NCBI GenBank assembly: GCA_037367405.1
Contig: JAZKJV010005549.1
Coordinates: forward strand, 62,001 to 126,000
Origin: Ottelia alismoides
Taxonomy: Eukaryota; Streptophyta; Magnoliopsida; Alismatales; Hydrocharitaceae
Length of the DNA stretch: 64,000 nt
Direction: 5' to 3'
Shown: positions 63,789-64,000 of the stretch, piece by piece
How the letters are laid out: each line of letters starts with the position of its first letter
How positions within the stretch are numbered: the first letter of the stretch is position 1
Position numbers and translations under genes: made by a program
Notes under the pieces: generated by a model
The model's database searches: none
Seen by the model: the letters and a program-made list of their open reading frames with translations, nothing else
Told to the model about the DNA's origin: nothing

Positions 63789-64000
63789 ATGTTCCGTATC
63801 GACCGCGCGCTGCTCAGCGTGACTGACAAGACCGGCATCGTGGACTTTGCCCGCGGCCTCCATCAACTCGGCGTCGAACTCGTTTCCACCGGCGGCACCG
63901 CCCGCGTGCTGCATGAAGCAGGCCTGCGCGTGCGCGAGGTCTCCGAGATCACCGAGTTCCCCGAGATGCTCGACGGGCGGGTGAAGACGATTCATCCGCG
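63789..64000 (+). CDS. purH: Bifunctional IMP cyclohydrolase/AICAR formyltransferase, N-terminal part (3' end outside window)
   Basis: The first 70 residues of PurH, the last two steps of purine synthesis: AICAR formylation and IMP ring closure. The N-terminal IMPCHase signature is clear ([35 protein letters not shown], then [18 protein letters not shown]). The frame continues past the window end. ATG at 63789; an AATAGT hexamer with a 6-nt gap upstream fits the leaderless pattern only weakly. It is divergent from the trmJ-like gene. Confidence 0.92.
   Translation, partial: MFRIDRALLSVTDKTGIVDFARGLHQLGVELVSTGGTARVLHEAGLRVREVSEITEFPEMLDGRVKTIHP

Overview
The window reads as a chromosomal segment of a high-G+C Acidobacterium of the Solibacter/Bryobacter type. 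The basis is gene content: a carboxypeptidase-regulatory/TonB-dependent receptor, an acidobacterial-type VWA protein (TIGR03436-like), DUF1588/DUF1585 and DUF1552 proteins, several sulfatases, sugar-dehydrogenase/cytochrome c fusions, heparinase-like and TIM-barrel sugar enzymes, and very large secreted Ig/TIG-like proteins. This is inference from gene families; no marker such as 16S rRNA is present.

Layout. 0-3.1 kb: a plus-strand operon (DUF1588/1585 end, DUF1552, small secreted protein, GNAT). 3.2-3.9 kb: a PIN/Phd toxin-antitoxin pair. 4.0-9.9 kb: minus-strand alpha-hydroxy-acid oxidase, then a TonB receptor / secreted protein / VWA operon. 9.9-12.3 kb: sugar dehydrogenase-cytochrome c fusion with an LRR protein. 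12.3-18.8 kb: a broken penicillin-acylase-family gene, a tRNA-like RNA followed by slipin and HNH genes, a broken esterase, and a broken ceramidase-like gene. 18.8-34.9 kb: two DUF4384 proteins divergent from a small Ig-like protein, a broken exoprotein and two giant paralogous surface proteins, the second with about ten 103-residue Ig-like repeats. 35-44 kb: a ceramidase-like/Uma2 pair, then a long plus-strand run of two sugar-epimerase TIM barrels, two GlcG/HbpS proteins, a PBP-like transpeptidase, a heparinase-like lyase and an enolase-superfamily protein, plausibly a uronate/polysaccharide catabolic unit. 44-50 kb: NHL protein and partner, HupE/UreJ membrane protein, an A+T-richer DUF6978-DUF1828/1829 pair, and a sulfatase. 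50-55 kb: zinc-ribbon and hypothetical genes, a short HicB-like protein, HNH, and an RHH/PIN pair. 54.6-60.8 kb: sulfatase, hslU, Fn3 lipoprotein, glycosyltransferase-like membrane protein and an FRG-domain protein. 60.9-64 kb: housekeeping genes rbfA, truA with a long disordered tail, a TrmJ-like methyltransferase overlapping it antisense, and the start of purH.

Two window-wide signals stand out. First, a TANNNT -10-like hexamer lies only 5-8 nt upstream of the start codon of at least fourteen first-in-transcript genes, which suggests widespread leaderless transcription. In several divergent gene pairs the two -10 elements overlap or lie close together. Second, single-base indels that break otherwise well-preserved genes are concentrated between 12.25 and 29.3 kb, many as nearby compensating pairs in short G or C runs. 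This fits sequence error better than gene decay, and those genes should be read with that in mind.
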